Origin: Actinomycetota bacterium | Lineage (GTDB): Bacteria > Actinomycetota > Actinomycetes > Nanopelagicales > Nanopelagicaceae | Direction: 5' to 3' | NCBI GenBank assembly: GCA_947488645.1 | Contig: CANLAC010000012.1 | Location: 1-14,902, forward strand | Length of the DNA: 14,902 nt | In this document: positions 8,024-14,829 of the stretch, piece after piece | How the letters are laid out: every line of letters begins with the position of its first letter | How positions within the stretch are numbered: the first letter of the stretch is position 1 | Notes under the pieces: model-generated | The model's database searches: none | What the model saw: the letters and a program-made list of their open reading frames with translations, nothing else | What the model was told of the DNA's origin: nothing | Made by a program: the position numbers and the translations under genes

Positions 8024-9981
8024 TCCTTATCGCGCTCCTTGACTCTAACCGCCACCTGAACTGGGGTGCCGGGGAACTTGAACTCTTCACGCAGACGGCG
8101 CTCGATAAAGCGACGGTATGAAGCCTCAATCCAGCCACTAGAAAACACCACAAATTTAGGAGGCGCAATGCCGGCTTGGGTGGCGTAGTAAACCTTTGGC
8201 TGCTTTCCACCACGAACTGGTGGCGGGGTCGCGCCAATGAGCGCGCCCAAGAATGAGTTGAGCTTTGCTGTTGGAACTCGTCGTTCCCAAGAATCCAGTG
8301 CGGTGCGAAGTGCCGGTGCTAAACGGTCACGGTGCCAACCAGTCTTAGCTGCGATGTTAACGCGCTGTGCCCACTCCACCTGATCCAGGTGTCGATCAAT
8401 TTCACGGTCCAACTGGTCGCGGCGATCATCATCTACCAAATCCCATTTATTCATCACGATCACCATCGCCTTACCGGCCTCTTCAACCATGGTGATGACT
8501 CGCAGATCTTGTTCGGTAATTGGCTCTGATGCATCTAAAACAACAACTGCCACCTCACAGCGCTCAAGTGCCGTTGCTGTTCGAAGTGATGCGTAGTAAT
8601 CAGTTCCAGAATCCTGGTTAGCTCGCTTTTTCAATCCTGCTGTGTCGATAAATCTCCACGTCGATCCACCGAAGGAAAGTAATGAGTCAACTGGATCTCT
8701 CGTCGTTCCTGCAACATCATCAACGATTGATAGTGACTCACCTGCAATTGCATTAAACAGAGATGACTTACCAACATTTGGTCGACCAATTAAAGCGACC
8801 TTGCGGTAACCATCCTGATTTTGCGCCCGACCTACTTCTGGCAATACCGCAACGATGTGGTCTAGCAAATCGCCACTTCCACGACCATGCAGCGCAGAAA
8901 CAAATCGAGGCTCACCTAATCCAAGACTCCACAAACCATGAGCTTCTGCTTCTTCGCGCTCTCCATCAACTTTATTTCCAATCAAAATTGTTGGCTTCTT
9001 TGCCTTTCGCAAATGCTCAACCAAGGCGTCATCTTCATCGAGTGCGCCAACTTGCGCGTCAACTACGAAGGCAAGAACATCTGCTTCTTGCATTGCAAGT
9101 TCTGAGCCCGCACTTACTTGCACCGAAATTCCATCCGGCTTTGCTTCCCAGCCACCTGTGTCCATGATGATGAAACGGCGACCGCCCCATTCGCATTCAT
9201 ATTGAATACGATCTCTAGTAACACCTGGAGTGTCTTCAACGATCGCTTCACGTCGACCTAAGAAACGATTAATCAAAGTTGATTTACCAACGTTTGGGCG
9301 ACCCAGGATTGCAACGATAGGTAAACCGAGCAAATTACGCTTCTTTAAGAGCTCCCAGATGCGCTCGATAGTTTCATCTAAATCCAAATTTGTTGAATCA
9401 ACTTCAACGGCATCGGCTGCCATAGTTAAAGGAGAAACTGTGCGGGTTGAATCCACGGTGTCGCGATTATCCAGAGATGTCTTTACATCAACACTCTTGT
9501 CCTCAGTCTCGATTTCGCGTCGTACAGCGCGTGCATCTAGGTCCGCGGTTAGGTAAATCTTTAATCCTGCCTCCGGTGCGACAACAGTGCCGATATCGCG
9601 GCCTTCGACCACAATTCCTCGTTCTGCAGAATCAATAATGAAATGCTGCAACTTCATCAGTTCATGCCGTATCTCAGGTATTGCACTGATGCGAGAAACA
9701 TTTTCTGTTACGGATGTGCCACGTATCGCATGAGTAATTTGGGTTTCACCAGCATAGACATTTGGTGATTGAGGATCAGCATCAAATCTAATTGGATGAT
9801 CCTTGATTGCTTGCAAGATAGAAAACGCTTCTTCGCATTTATGTTCGAGAGCAAGCCAGGTAACAGCGCGATAGAGCGCACCTGTATCTAAATAGTTCCA
9901 ACCAGCACGCACTGCAATTGCTTTTGCTGTGCTTGATTTACCGGCGCCACTTGGGCCATCAATTGCAACGATTATGCCCAT
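8020..9981 (-). CDS. cmk-der: Fused cytidylate kinase and GTPase Der
   Basis: A single 653-residue protein joining two enzymes. Residues 1-215 are cytidylate kinase, which phosphorylates CMP and dCMP: P-loop GPSGAGKSS (9-17), YLDTGALYRA (30-39), EGRDIGTVV (126-134) and DNRDTVDSTRTVSPL (171-185). Residues 219-650 are Der (EngA), a double GTPase needed for 50S ribosome assembly. G domain 1 has GRPNVGKS (227-234), DTGG (274-277) and NKVD (336-339). G domain 2 has GRPNVGKSS (399-407), DTAGL (446-450) and NKWD (511-514). A KH-like domain closes the protein (about 570-650). The joint near residue 215 has no stop or frameshift, and the two units are joined with almost no linker. Such fusions are known in some Actinobacteria, while M. 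tuberculosis has separate adjacent genes. It lies 15 bases after tyrA and overlaps the pgsA-like start as ATGA. Confidence 0.95.
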   Translation of the reverse strand: MGIIVAIDGPSGAGKSSTAKAIAVRAGWNYLDTGALYRAVTWLALEHKCEEAFSILQAIKDHPIRFDADPQSPNVYAGETQITHAIRGTSVTENVSRISAIPEIRHELMKLQHFIIDSAERGIVVEGRDIGTVVAPEAGLKIYLTADLDARAVRREIETEDKSVDVKTSLDNRDTVDSTRTVSPLTMAADAVEVDSTNLDLDETIERIWELLKKRNLLGLPIVAILGRPNVGKSTLINRFLGRREAIVEDTPGVTRDRIQYECEWGGRRFIIMDTGGWEAKPDGISVQVSAGSELAMQEADVLAFVVDAQVGALDEDDALVEHLRKAKKPTILIGNKVDGEREEAEAHGLWSLGLGEPRFVSALHGRGSGDLLDHIVAVLPEVGRAQNQDGYRKVALIGRPNVGKSSLFNAIAGESLSIVDDVAGTTRDPVDSLLSFGGSTWRFIDTAGLKKRANQDSGTDYYASLRTATALERCEVAVVVLDASEPITEQDLRVITMVEEAGKAMVIVMNKWDLVDDDRRDQLDREIDRHLDQVEWAQRVNIAAKTGWHRDRLAPALRTALDSWERRVPTAKLNSFLGALIGATPPPVRGGKQPKVYYATQAGIAPPKFVVFSSGWIEASYRRFIERRLREEFKFPGTPVQVAVRVKERDKE

Positions 9982-9996
9982 GTACTGAGCCTACTT

Positions 9997-11049
9997 CTAT
10001 TTACGAACCGGATGAACGTTCCATCCGATCGAGGTTAGGTGTGCAGATAGTTTGTCGGCATCATCTGCAGAAAGTGACAAAGTAATCAAGGCACTTAACT
10101 GTCCAGGTGAGTGCTCAATGTTTAAATCTTCAACGTTTACTTGCATTGCAGCACATTCATTGAAAATTGCGCCAAGTTGCCCTGGTTTGTCATCGATAAC
10201 AATCGGCAAATAACTGTATTCACGAGCTTTACCGCCGTGCTTGCCGGGAATCAATGCCTTGCCATCTCGGCCCGCAGCAATCAAATCTGCGATCTTGGCG
10301 GGATCATCTAATGACTTAATCATCTGTGTTAGATCGTTTTGTAGACTTATAAGTAATTCTGAAATTTCAGTGCGATTGCTATAAATAATCTCTTTCCATA
10401 ACTTCTCATCTGAACCAGCGATGCGCGTTGTATCTCGCAACCCTTGTCCTGCTAGCTCCATCCACTCTGCAGGTGTGCCAGTGAGTTGCTTGGCGACTAG
10501 CGATGCAGCGATTTGAGGCAGATGAGAAATCTTGGCTACAGCTGCGTCATGATCCTCAGCTGAGAGCTCAATGGGCGTTGCCCCGAGGATTGTTATCAAC
10601 TCAAGGACTAGGTTTTTCGACTCCGGAGCACAATCCGCCTCAGGCGTAAGTATCCAACTGCGTCCCTGGAATAGATCTGCCCTTGCAGAGCCTGCACCGC
10701 CGATTTCCCGGCCTGCCATGGGGTGAGTTGGCAAAAACCTTGTAGAAAGTCCTGAAAATGTCTTAACCTGAAGTACAACTTCACTTTTAACACTGCCAAC
10801 GTCCATAAAGGTTGACTGTGGGTTTAAATTGATTTCACTCTGTATGACCTGGGACAGCCCTGAAGTGGGAAGTGCAAAGATGACTAACTCGGGATCGGCA
10901 ACTACTACCCCACCAGTTAGATCCCTAGCTAAACCCTGTGCCAAAGGATCAGAATCGACCATCTCAACGGCGATTCCACGCTGAACCAGGCCTAAACCAA
11001 TAGAGGTTCCAATTAATCCGGAGCCAACTATGCGCACCTTGCCCAGCAT
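9997..11049 (-). CDS. tyrA: Prephenate dehydrogenase with ACT domain
   Basis: A 350-residue enzyme that oxidatively decarboxylates prephenate to 4-hydroxyphenylpyruvate in tyrosine synthesis, in the cytosol. The N-terminal Rossmann motif is VGSGLIGTSIG (8-18). Catalytic and substrate-binding features include Ser86 in DVGSVKS, His109 in THPMAGRE, His176 in SHLPQ and Arg209 in RDTTRIA. A C-terminal ACT domain (about 280-346, PIVIDDKPGQLGAIF) suggests feedback control by an amino acid, probably tyrosine, but the ligand is inferred. The ATG at 11049 shares one base with the aroH stop (TAATG) and has no clear ribosome binding site, so translation probably restarts from aroH. AroH makes prephenate, the substrate of TyrA, so the pairing is functional. 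Confidence 0.95.
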   Translation of the reverse strand: MLGKVRIVGSGLIGTSIGLGLVQRGIAVEMVDSDPLAQGLARDLTGGVVVADPELVIFALPTSGLSQVIQSEINLNPQSTFMDVGSVKSEVVLQVKTFSGLSTRFLPTHPMAGREIGGAGSARADLFQGRSWILTPEADCAPESKNLVLELITILGATPIELSAEDHDAAVAKISHLPQIAASLVAKQLTGTPAEWMELAGQGLRDTTRIAGSDEKLWKEIIYSNRTEISELLISLQNDLTQMIKSLDDPAKIADLIAAGRDGKALIPGKHGGKAREYSYLPIVIDDKPGQLGAIFNECAAMQVNVEDLNIEHSPGQLSALITLSLSADDADKLSAHLTSIGWNVHPVRK

Positions 11050-11057
11050 TATTGGGC
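11041..11057 (-). promoter_or_regulatory. Hairpin enclosing the aroH stop and tyrA start
   Basis: In the transcript GCCCA and UGGGC form a 5-pair GC-rich stem around the loop AUAAUGC. That loop holds the whole UAAUG junction where aroH ends and tyrA begins. It may tune reinitiation. The stem is short, so folding strength is uncertain. Confidence 0.3.
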
Positions 11058-11411
11058 TATATCTCTGCGTAGTGAGGCTGCTCCGTGAAGATAAATGTGA
11101 GTGATTTGTTCTGGCGTGCGGCTAGTTTCAACATGGAGCATGGCTCGGATCGTCTTATCCAAAGCACCTGGGACAGCCACCTCTACTGAGCCAATAAGGG
11201 GAACGTTGGCAAAGCCCATCTCTCGACAGGCAGCTGCCGGGAAAGCGGCATCTAAATCGATGGTGCTAGTGAAAAAGACTGAGATGACCTCCGGTGGGGT
11301 CAGTTCATTGGCCTTTAGGATCGCAGCAATAAGCTCTTGAACACCTGCGGCTATATCGCCTGCGGTGTTGGCCGGAACTTGGATTGCTCCACGAATTGCG
11401 CGTAATGCCAT
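11049..11411 (-). CDS. aroH: Chorismate mutase, AroH class
   Basis: A 120-residue monofunctional chorismate mutase of the Bacillus subtilis (trimeric, AroH) class, converting chorismate to prephenate. Active-site residues known from that family can be placed: Arg7 in RAIRGA, Arg63, Glu77 in GSVEVAVPGAL, Arg89 in TIRAMLHV and Tyr107 in HIYLHGAASLRRD. The usual hydrophobic core motif TSTIDLDAAFPA (48-59) is intact, and length is normal for the family. The ATG at 11411 follows AGGAAAGG at a long spacing, a weak site. It is the first gene after the AT-rich spacer, so the transcription start for the aroH-tyrA-cmk/der group should lie there. It overlaps tyrA by one base. Confidence 0.94.
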   Translation of the reverse strand: MALRAIRGAIQVPANTAGDIAAGVQELIAAILKANELTPPEVISVFFTSTIDLDAAFPAAACREMGFANVPLIGSVEVAVPGALDKTIRAMLHVETSRTPEQITHIYLHGAASLRRDIAQ

Positions 11412-11463
11412 GAGATAAGGGTACCTTTCCTAGCCATTTTTAGCGTTCATTTAAAAACTTGTT

Positions 11464-11472
11464 TGTCGATAA
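11464..11472 (-). repeat. TTATCGACA motif, copy 1
   Basis: Minus-strand TTATCGACA differs from the DnaA-box form TTATCCACA at one position. An identical copy lies at 11596-11604, and a related TTATCGATA occupies 11554-11562. DnaA binding is only a possibility. Confidence 0.3.
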
Positions 11473-11553
11473 AGCATTTAAACTGTTAAACCTTTTCGTA
11501 CTTTTTTTATTTCAGATGAAGGATCAAACCGCAGATTCTCTCTCCCATCTAAA

Positions 11554-11562
11554 TATCGATAA
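11554..11562 (-). repeat. TTATCGATA motif, related copy
   Basis: Related to the two TTATCGACA copies on either side (two changes from the DnaA-box form TTATCCACA). It contains the self-complementary ATCGAT, which is a common chance motif in AT-rich DNA. Confidence 0.22.
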
Positions 11563-11595
11563 ATCGTTACTGCAACCTCTTCGTGCGCGTAATAA

Positions 11596-11604
11596 TGTCG
11601 ATAA
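11596..11604 (-). repeat. TTATCGACA motif, copy 2
   Basis: Identical to the copy at 11464-11472, same orientation, 132 bases apart. It sits 30 bases outside the long hairpin. Confidence 0.3.
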
Positions 11605-11634
11605 ATAGTTATTACATAAATCTATTATCTATAA

Positions 11635-11674
11635 AACTATAAATAGGTATTATTTTCATTACCTATTTATGGTT
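11635..11674 (-). terminator. Long hairpin, probable terminator of the scpA-scpB-rluB group
   Basis: Arms 11635-11649 and 11660-11674 pair over 15 positions around a 10-base loop. The inner 11 pairs (ATAAATAGGTA/TACCTATTTAT) are perfect. One outer position is a wobble pair on the plus strand and a mismatch on the minus strand. It begins 6 bases after the rluB-like stop, and in the minus-strand transcript the 3' arm runs into AGUUUUAUAG. Position and U-rich tail suit an intrinsic terminator. The AT-rich stem is unusual, and an operator or other binding site is possible. Confidence 0.5.
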
Positions 11675-11680
11675 AAAAGG

Positions 11681-12394
11681 TTATATATCTAAAGCCTTTC
11701 GTAGATTCATCAACTCTCCATCGTTGAGGTCTCGCCAGCGCCCTTCAGGGGTATCTCCCAAGGAGATCGGACCAAACTTAGTTCGGATCAATCGCAGGAC
11801 GTCTACCCCTACCGCCTCCATCAGACGACGGATGATGTGATATCGACCCTCATGGATTGAAACTTCGATCCACTTTGGGGAGAGCTGCTTGAAGGTCAAA
11901 ACTCGTCCCATTCCATCTTCGAGCTCGACTCCCTTTAAAAGCACCTTATCGACCCCAGTTGGCAGTATCCCGTCGAATTCAATGATGTAGGTCTTTTCCA
12001 GTCCAAAGGAAGGGTGGGTAGCTCTGAAGGTTAAATCCCCATCATTTGTGAGCAAAATCAGGCCCTCGGAGTCCTTGTCTAGACGCCCTACATGGAAAAG
12101 TCGCTCCTTGCGCAGGTCAACAAAGTCATCTAAAGAAGGACGACCTTCTGGGTCAAACATCGTAGACAAAACACCCTTTGGTTTATGAAGTGCTAAGTAA
12201 GACTTAGTCAAAGTACGAGTAATTGTCTCACCATCAACCATCACTTGATCAGTTTCTGGGTCGAATTTGCTACCCATTTCCCGAACAACGATTCCGTTAA
12301 CGGCAACTCGGCCATCTTCGATTAGTTCATCAGCCCCGCGACGGCTAGTAACACCGGCATCAGCGATTATCTTATTAAGCCTCATTTGGGCCAT
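11681..12394 (-). CDS. RluB/RsuA-family rRNA pseudouridine synthase
   Basis: A 237-residue pseudouridine synthase. An N-terminal S4 RNA-binding domain (about 3-62) reads MRLNKIIADAGVTSRRGADELIEDGRVAVNG. The catalytic domain has HVGRLDKDSEGLILLTNDGD (101-120) with catalytic Asp106, KPKGVLST (71-78) and a C-terminal EGRYHIIRRLMEAVG block. The last block resembles E. coli RsuA (16S) in its Tyr-His pair, while gene context beside scpAB matches the RluB-type gene Rv1711, for which a 23S target is usual. The exact rRNA target is therefore open. The ATG at 12394 has a strong GGGAGG site 6 bases upstream, preferred over the later Met4. That site can be masked by an upstream CCUCC. It is 42 bases after scpB and is followed by a terminator-like hairpin. 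Confidence 0.93.
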   Translation of the reverse strand: MAQMRLNKIIADAGVTSRRGADELIEDGRVAVNGIVVREMGSKFDPETDQVMVDGETITRTLTKSYLALHKPKGVLSTMFDPEGRPSLDDFVDLRKERLFHVGRLDKDSEGLILLTNDGDLTFRATHPSFGLEKTYIIEFDGILPTGVDKVLLKGVELEDGMGRVLTFKQLSPKWIEVSIHEGRYHIIRRLMEAVGVDVLRLIRTKFGPISLGDTPEGRWRDLNDGELMNLRKALDI

Positions 12395-12400
12395 GGCTAT

Positions 12401-12419
12401 CCTCCCGACAGTCAGGAGG
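12401..12419 (-). promoter_or_regulatory. Hairpin masking the rluB-like ribosome binding site
   Basis: In the transcript CCUCC (12419-12415) can pair with the Shine-Dalgarno GGAGG (12405-12401) across a 9-base spacer, extendable by a U-G pair. This is a GC-rich 5-6 pair stem directly over the only good ribosome binding site. The pairing is seen in sequence. Control of translation is inference. Confidence 0.4.
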
Positions 12420-12436
12420 TAAGGGTAGCGGAAAGG

Positions 12437-12988
12437 CTAGTCAGTAAGCGAATCGAGGATCTCGTCCAGGCCATCTAGATCTGGCAGGTATGGCGCCAGC
12501 GCTGGGAGATCATCAAGTGAGTTCAGGCCTAGTCGCTCTAAAAAGTAGCTCGTGGTCTTGTAGAGAATTGCCCCTGTTTCATGCTCAAGGCCCGACTCTT
12601 CAACCAGGCCGCGGGTAATCAGGGTCTTCATAACCGCTTCCACGTTAACGCCGCGGATGGCAGAAACACGGGCTCTGGAAACGGGCTGGCGGTATGCAAT
12701 TACCGAAAGGGTCTCAAGTGCTGCCTGGGTTAGACGAGACTGCTGGCCATCTAGAACGAACTTCTCAACCACGGCTGAGTAATTTGCGTGACTGTAGAAA
12801 CGCCATCCCCCATTGATCTTGCGAAGGGAGAAACCGCGATCCTCGTAGCTTCCTTCAAGGGAAGCTAAGGCGGCCTCGATCTCCTCAACTGGACGCTCTA
12901 AGACCTGAGCCAAAACCACTTCTGTGACAGGCTCATCGACCACCATCAGGATCGCCTCGATCGAACGTTCAACTTCTACATTAGACAT
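12437..12988 (-). CDS. scpB: Segregation and condensation protein B
   Basis: A winged-helix kleisin-associated subunit that, with ScpA and SMC, forms the bacterial condensin needed for chromosome compaction and segregation. Two winged-helix domains are visible. The first starts EVERSIEAILMVVDEPVTE. The second starts LTQAALETLSVIAYRQPVSRARVSAIRGV, the family's most conserved stretch, and continues to GLVEESGLEHETGAILYKTTSYFLERLGL. I chose the ATG at 12988 (MSNVEVERSIEA, 183 residues), which overlaps the scpA stop by 8 bases and keeps the normal family N-terminus. An in-frame ATG at 13012 would add 8 residues and overlap scpA by 32 bases, but it has a poorer ribosome binding site. It is translationally coupled to scpA. 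Confidence 0.94.
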   Translation of the reverse strand: MSNVEVERSIEAILMVVDEPVTEVVLAQVLERPVEEIEAALASLEGSYEDRGFSLRKINGGWRFYSHANYSAVVEKFVLDGQQSRLTQAALETLSVIAYRQPVSRARVSAIRGVNVEAVMKTLITRGLVEESGLEHETGAILYKTTSYFLERLGLNSLDDLPALAPYLPDLDGLDEILDSLTD

Positions 12989-13865
12989 TTTTGCCACTTT
13001 CTGTCGAGTCATCCATCTCTAAAACCACTGGTATATCAAACTCATCGGTGATCTCGACCTCGCCCTCAAGGCTTCCGGTCCAGCTAATTTGCAACTCTCC
13101 CATGGCTATGACCTGATCAAAGCGCAGAACGCCTTGGCGATAGAGGTCTAACAAGGCTAAGAAACGCGCCACGACCACCAAGGTGCTGTCAGCATCTGCG
13201 ATCAGGTTTCTAAAGCTCAAACTCTTTGAGTGACGCAGAGCCTCAACGACCATCTTGGACTCCTCGGCAACGCTCACAAGGGCCATATGCAGGTGCTGGA
13301 TGGCCACTACAGGGGCGACCTTAGGCGTCAAAACACGCTCAGCGATAGCGGCAAAGCGCTGTGCGCCAACACCGATCAATACTTCAGGTAGCAACGCTGC
13401 CAAGGCAGGATCCAGGGCGACAACTCGAGCAAAGGATTTATCAGCCGTTGCAATGCGCTCGCTAAAGGTTGCTGCGATCTCTTTGAACGCTCGGTACTGC
13501 AACAGTCTGGCAAACAATAGATCGCGTGCTTCAAGCAGGGCCAGATCCTCTTCATCCTCGACATCTCCAGATGGAAGCAATCGCGCAGCTTTTAAATCCA
13601 GCAAAGTAGCGGCAACAACTAGGAATTCAGTGGCCTGCTCAAGCTCCCAGCCTTCACCCGAAGCCTCAAGACCGCGGATAAATGAGATGAACTCATCGGT
13701 CACAATGCTCAAAGAGACCTCAGTGACATCCATTTTGTGACGGGAAATAAGTTGAAGGAGAAGGTCAAAGGGGCCGTCAAAGTTGGCCAGGTGCACCGAG
13801 AAGCGGCCTGAGGCAGCGTTTACATCAGTTGCTTCCTCGACTGAAATGTCGCCTGTAATACTCAC
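12981..13865 (-). CDS. scpA: Segregation and condensation protein A
   Basis: A 294-residue kleisin that bridges the SMC heads and binds ScpB. The family signature FDGPFDLLLQLISRHKMDV (29-47) is near the N-terminus, followed by EFLVVAATLLDLKAARLLP (80-98). The C-terminal winged helix contains VVARFLALLDLYRQGVLRFDQ and ends with the SMC-binding region ELQISW. The protein is acidic at the C-terminus. The start is GTG at 13865 with AAGGTG 5-6 bases upstream. About 20 residues precede the conserved region, which is usual in Actinobacteria. It is first in the scpA-scpB-rluB group and is transcribed divergently from parA across a 79-base gap with a palindrome. Confidence 0.95.
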   Translation of the reverse strand: MSITGDISVEEATDVNAASGRFSVHLANFDGPFDLLLQLISRHKMDVTEVSLSIVTDEFISFIRGLEASGEGWELEQATEFLVVAATLLDLKAARLLPSGDVEDEEDLALLEARDLLFARLLQYRAFKEIAATFSERIATADKSFARVVALDPALAALLPEVLIGVGAQRFAAIAERVLTPKVAPVVAIQHLHMALVSVAEESKMVVEALRHSKSLSFRNLIADADSTLVVVARFLALLDLYRQGVLRFDQVIAMGELQISWTGSLEGEVEITDEFDIPVVLEMDDSTESGKNV

Positions 13866-13895
13866 TGTGGCACCTTACTTCACGCTTGCCAGTTT

Positions 13896-13910
13896 TATGT
13901 GTAACACATA
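13896..13910. promoter_or_regulatory. Perfect palindrome in the scpA-parA divergent promoter region
   Basis: TATGTGT-A-ACACATA has perfect 7-base arms around one base, in the 79-base gap between two divergent starts. On the plus strand it lies between TTGCCA (13886-13891) and TAGGCT (13909-13914), spaced 17 bases, a possible parA promoter. A repressor bound here could cover promoters in both directions. The factor is unknown. Confidence 0.4.
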
Positions 13911-13944
13911 GGCTCCCGCGTATATCAGGAAAGAGGTTTGCCAA

Positions 13945-14829
13945 TTGAACGCTAAATCGACAATTGCAGAGGATGTAGCTACTACATCGAACTTGCTGGG
14001 CAAGGTTGCTAAAAACTTTTCTACTCCCGCGGCTTTAAAAGAGCATGGCAGCGCAAAGGTTATTTCGATCTTCAACCAAAAAGGTGGAGTTGGTAAGACA
14101 ACGAGCACCATCAACTTAGGTGCAGCCCTGGCTGAATTGGGTCGTCGAGTTCTTCTAGTCGATTTTGATCCACAAGGTGGCTTATCTCTAGGCCTTGGCG
14201 TTAATGCACACTCACTGCCACTAGAACAAACTGTTTATTACGCATTAATGACACCTACTGCAAACGTTGATGACATCGTCTTGAAATCATCAGTTGCTGG
14301 CCTGGATTTCTTGCCTGCAAACCGAGATTTAGGAACAGCTGAAACCACACTTGGCGCTGAAATTGGTGGCCAGCAATATCTAAAGCGAGCACTGGCACCC
14401 CTTCGCGACTACTACGATGTTATTTTGATTGACTGCCAGCCAACAATGGGACAGCTAACTATCAATGCACTGGTTGCATCCGATGAAGTGATCGTTCCGA
14501 TGCAGTGTGAGTACTTCGCTTTGCATGGTTTTATTGAACTCAAGGGCAACCTGGATAAGGTCAAGAGTTTCCTTAATCCAAATCTTCGCCTCATTGGAAT
14601 ACTTGCAACCATGTATGACAAAAAGACTTCACACAATCGTCAAGTATTAGAGCGTATTCTCGAGCAGTTCCCTGAAGATGTCTTTGAAACAATAATTGCA
14701 AAGACCATTCGTTTCCCTGAGACAACTGTTGTTGGTGAACCAATCACAACCTATGCAACATCTTCAGGTGGCGCTGCTTCATACCGACGTTTAGCACGAG
14801 AACTTATCGCCAGAGGAGGCGCACGATGA
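13945..14829 (+). CDS. ParA/Soj-family ATPase (Rv1708 type, linked to scpAB)
   Basis: A 294-residue ParA ATPase of the deviant Walker A class. KGGVGKTTS (46-54) carries both signature Lys46 and Lys51. The A' motif is LLVDFDPQGGLS (70-81), and Walker B is VILIDCQPTMG (159-169). About 37 unconserved residues precede the ATPase core. The start is TTG at 13945, with AAGAGG 8 bases upstream and no in-frame ATG until residue 102. Such proteins dimerise with ATP on DNA to position chromosomes or other cargo. Because this gene sits beside scpAB rather than with parB and oriC, it matches Rv1708. It may be a paralogue of the main ParA, though no other parA or parB is visible in the window to compare with. 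The next gene overlaps as ATGA, so the two are cotranslated. Confidence 0.92.
   Translation: MNAKSTIAEDVATTSNLLGKVAKNFSTPAALKEHGSAKVISIFNQKGGVGKTTSTINLGAALAELGRRVLLVDFDPQGGLSLGLGVNAHSLPLEQTVYYALMTPTANVDDIVLKSSVAGLDFLPANRDLGTAETTLGAEIGGQQYLKRALAPLRDYYDVILIDCQPTMGQLTINALVASDEVIVPMQCEYFALHGFIELKGNLDKVKSFLNPNLRLIGILATMYDKKTSHNRQVLERILEQFPEDVFETIIAKTIRFPETTVVGEPITTYATSSGGAASYRRLARELIARGGAR

Larger units (their letters stand above)
11412..11680. other. AT-rich intergenic spacer between rluB-like gene and aroH
   Basis: A 269-base non-coding gap and the largest in the minus-strand run. Bases 11591-11680 contain only 17 G or C in 90. It holds the hairpin at 11635-11674 next to the rluB stop and three TTATCGA-type repeats. 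A T run lies at about 11501-11508. No tRNA, small ORF with a good start, or known riboswitch was recognised. It must contain the promoter for aroH and genes downstream, but I could not pick a convincing -35/-10 pair. Confidence 0.6.

Noticed and set aside
8763..9167. Plus-strand open frame of 134 codons inside cmk-der
   Set aside because: Antisense to conserved Der motifs, with His/Leu-rich composition and no recognisable family.
11412..11680. AT-rich spacer as a chromosomal origin
   Set aside because: No dnaA, dnaN, rpmH or parB nearby, and the box-like motifs differ from the usual actinobacterial form. Kept only as a possible DnaA or regulatory site.
13255..13740. Plus-strand open frame of 161 codons inside scpA
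   Set aside because: Antisense to scpA, low-complexity Ser/Ala/Arg composition typical of a shadow frame.
13866..13944. parS site for ParB near parA
   Set aside because: No TGTTTCACGTGAAACA-like sequence seen. The palindrome present has a different sequence.
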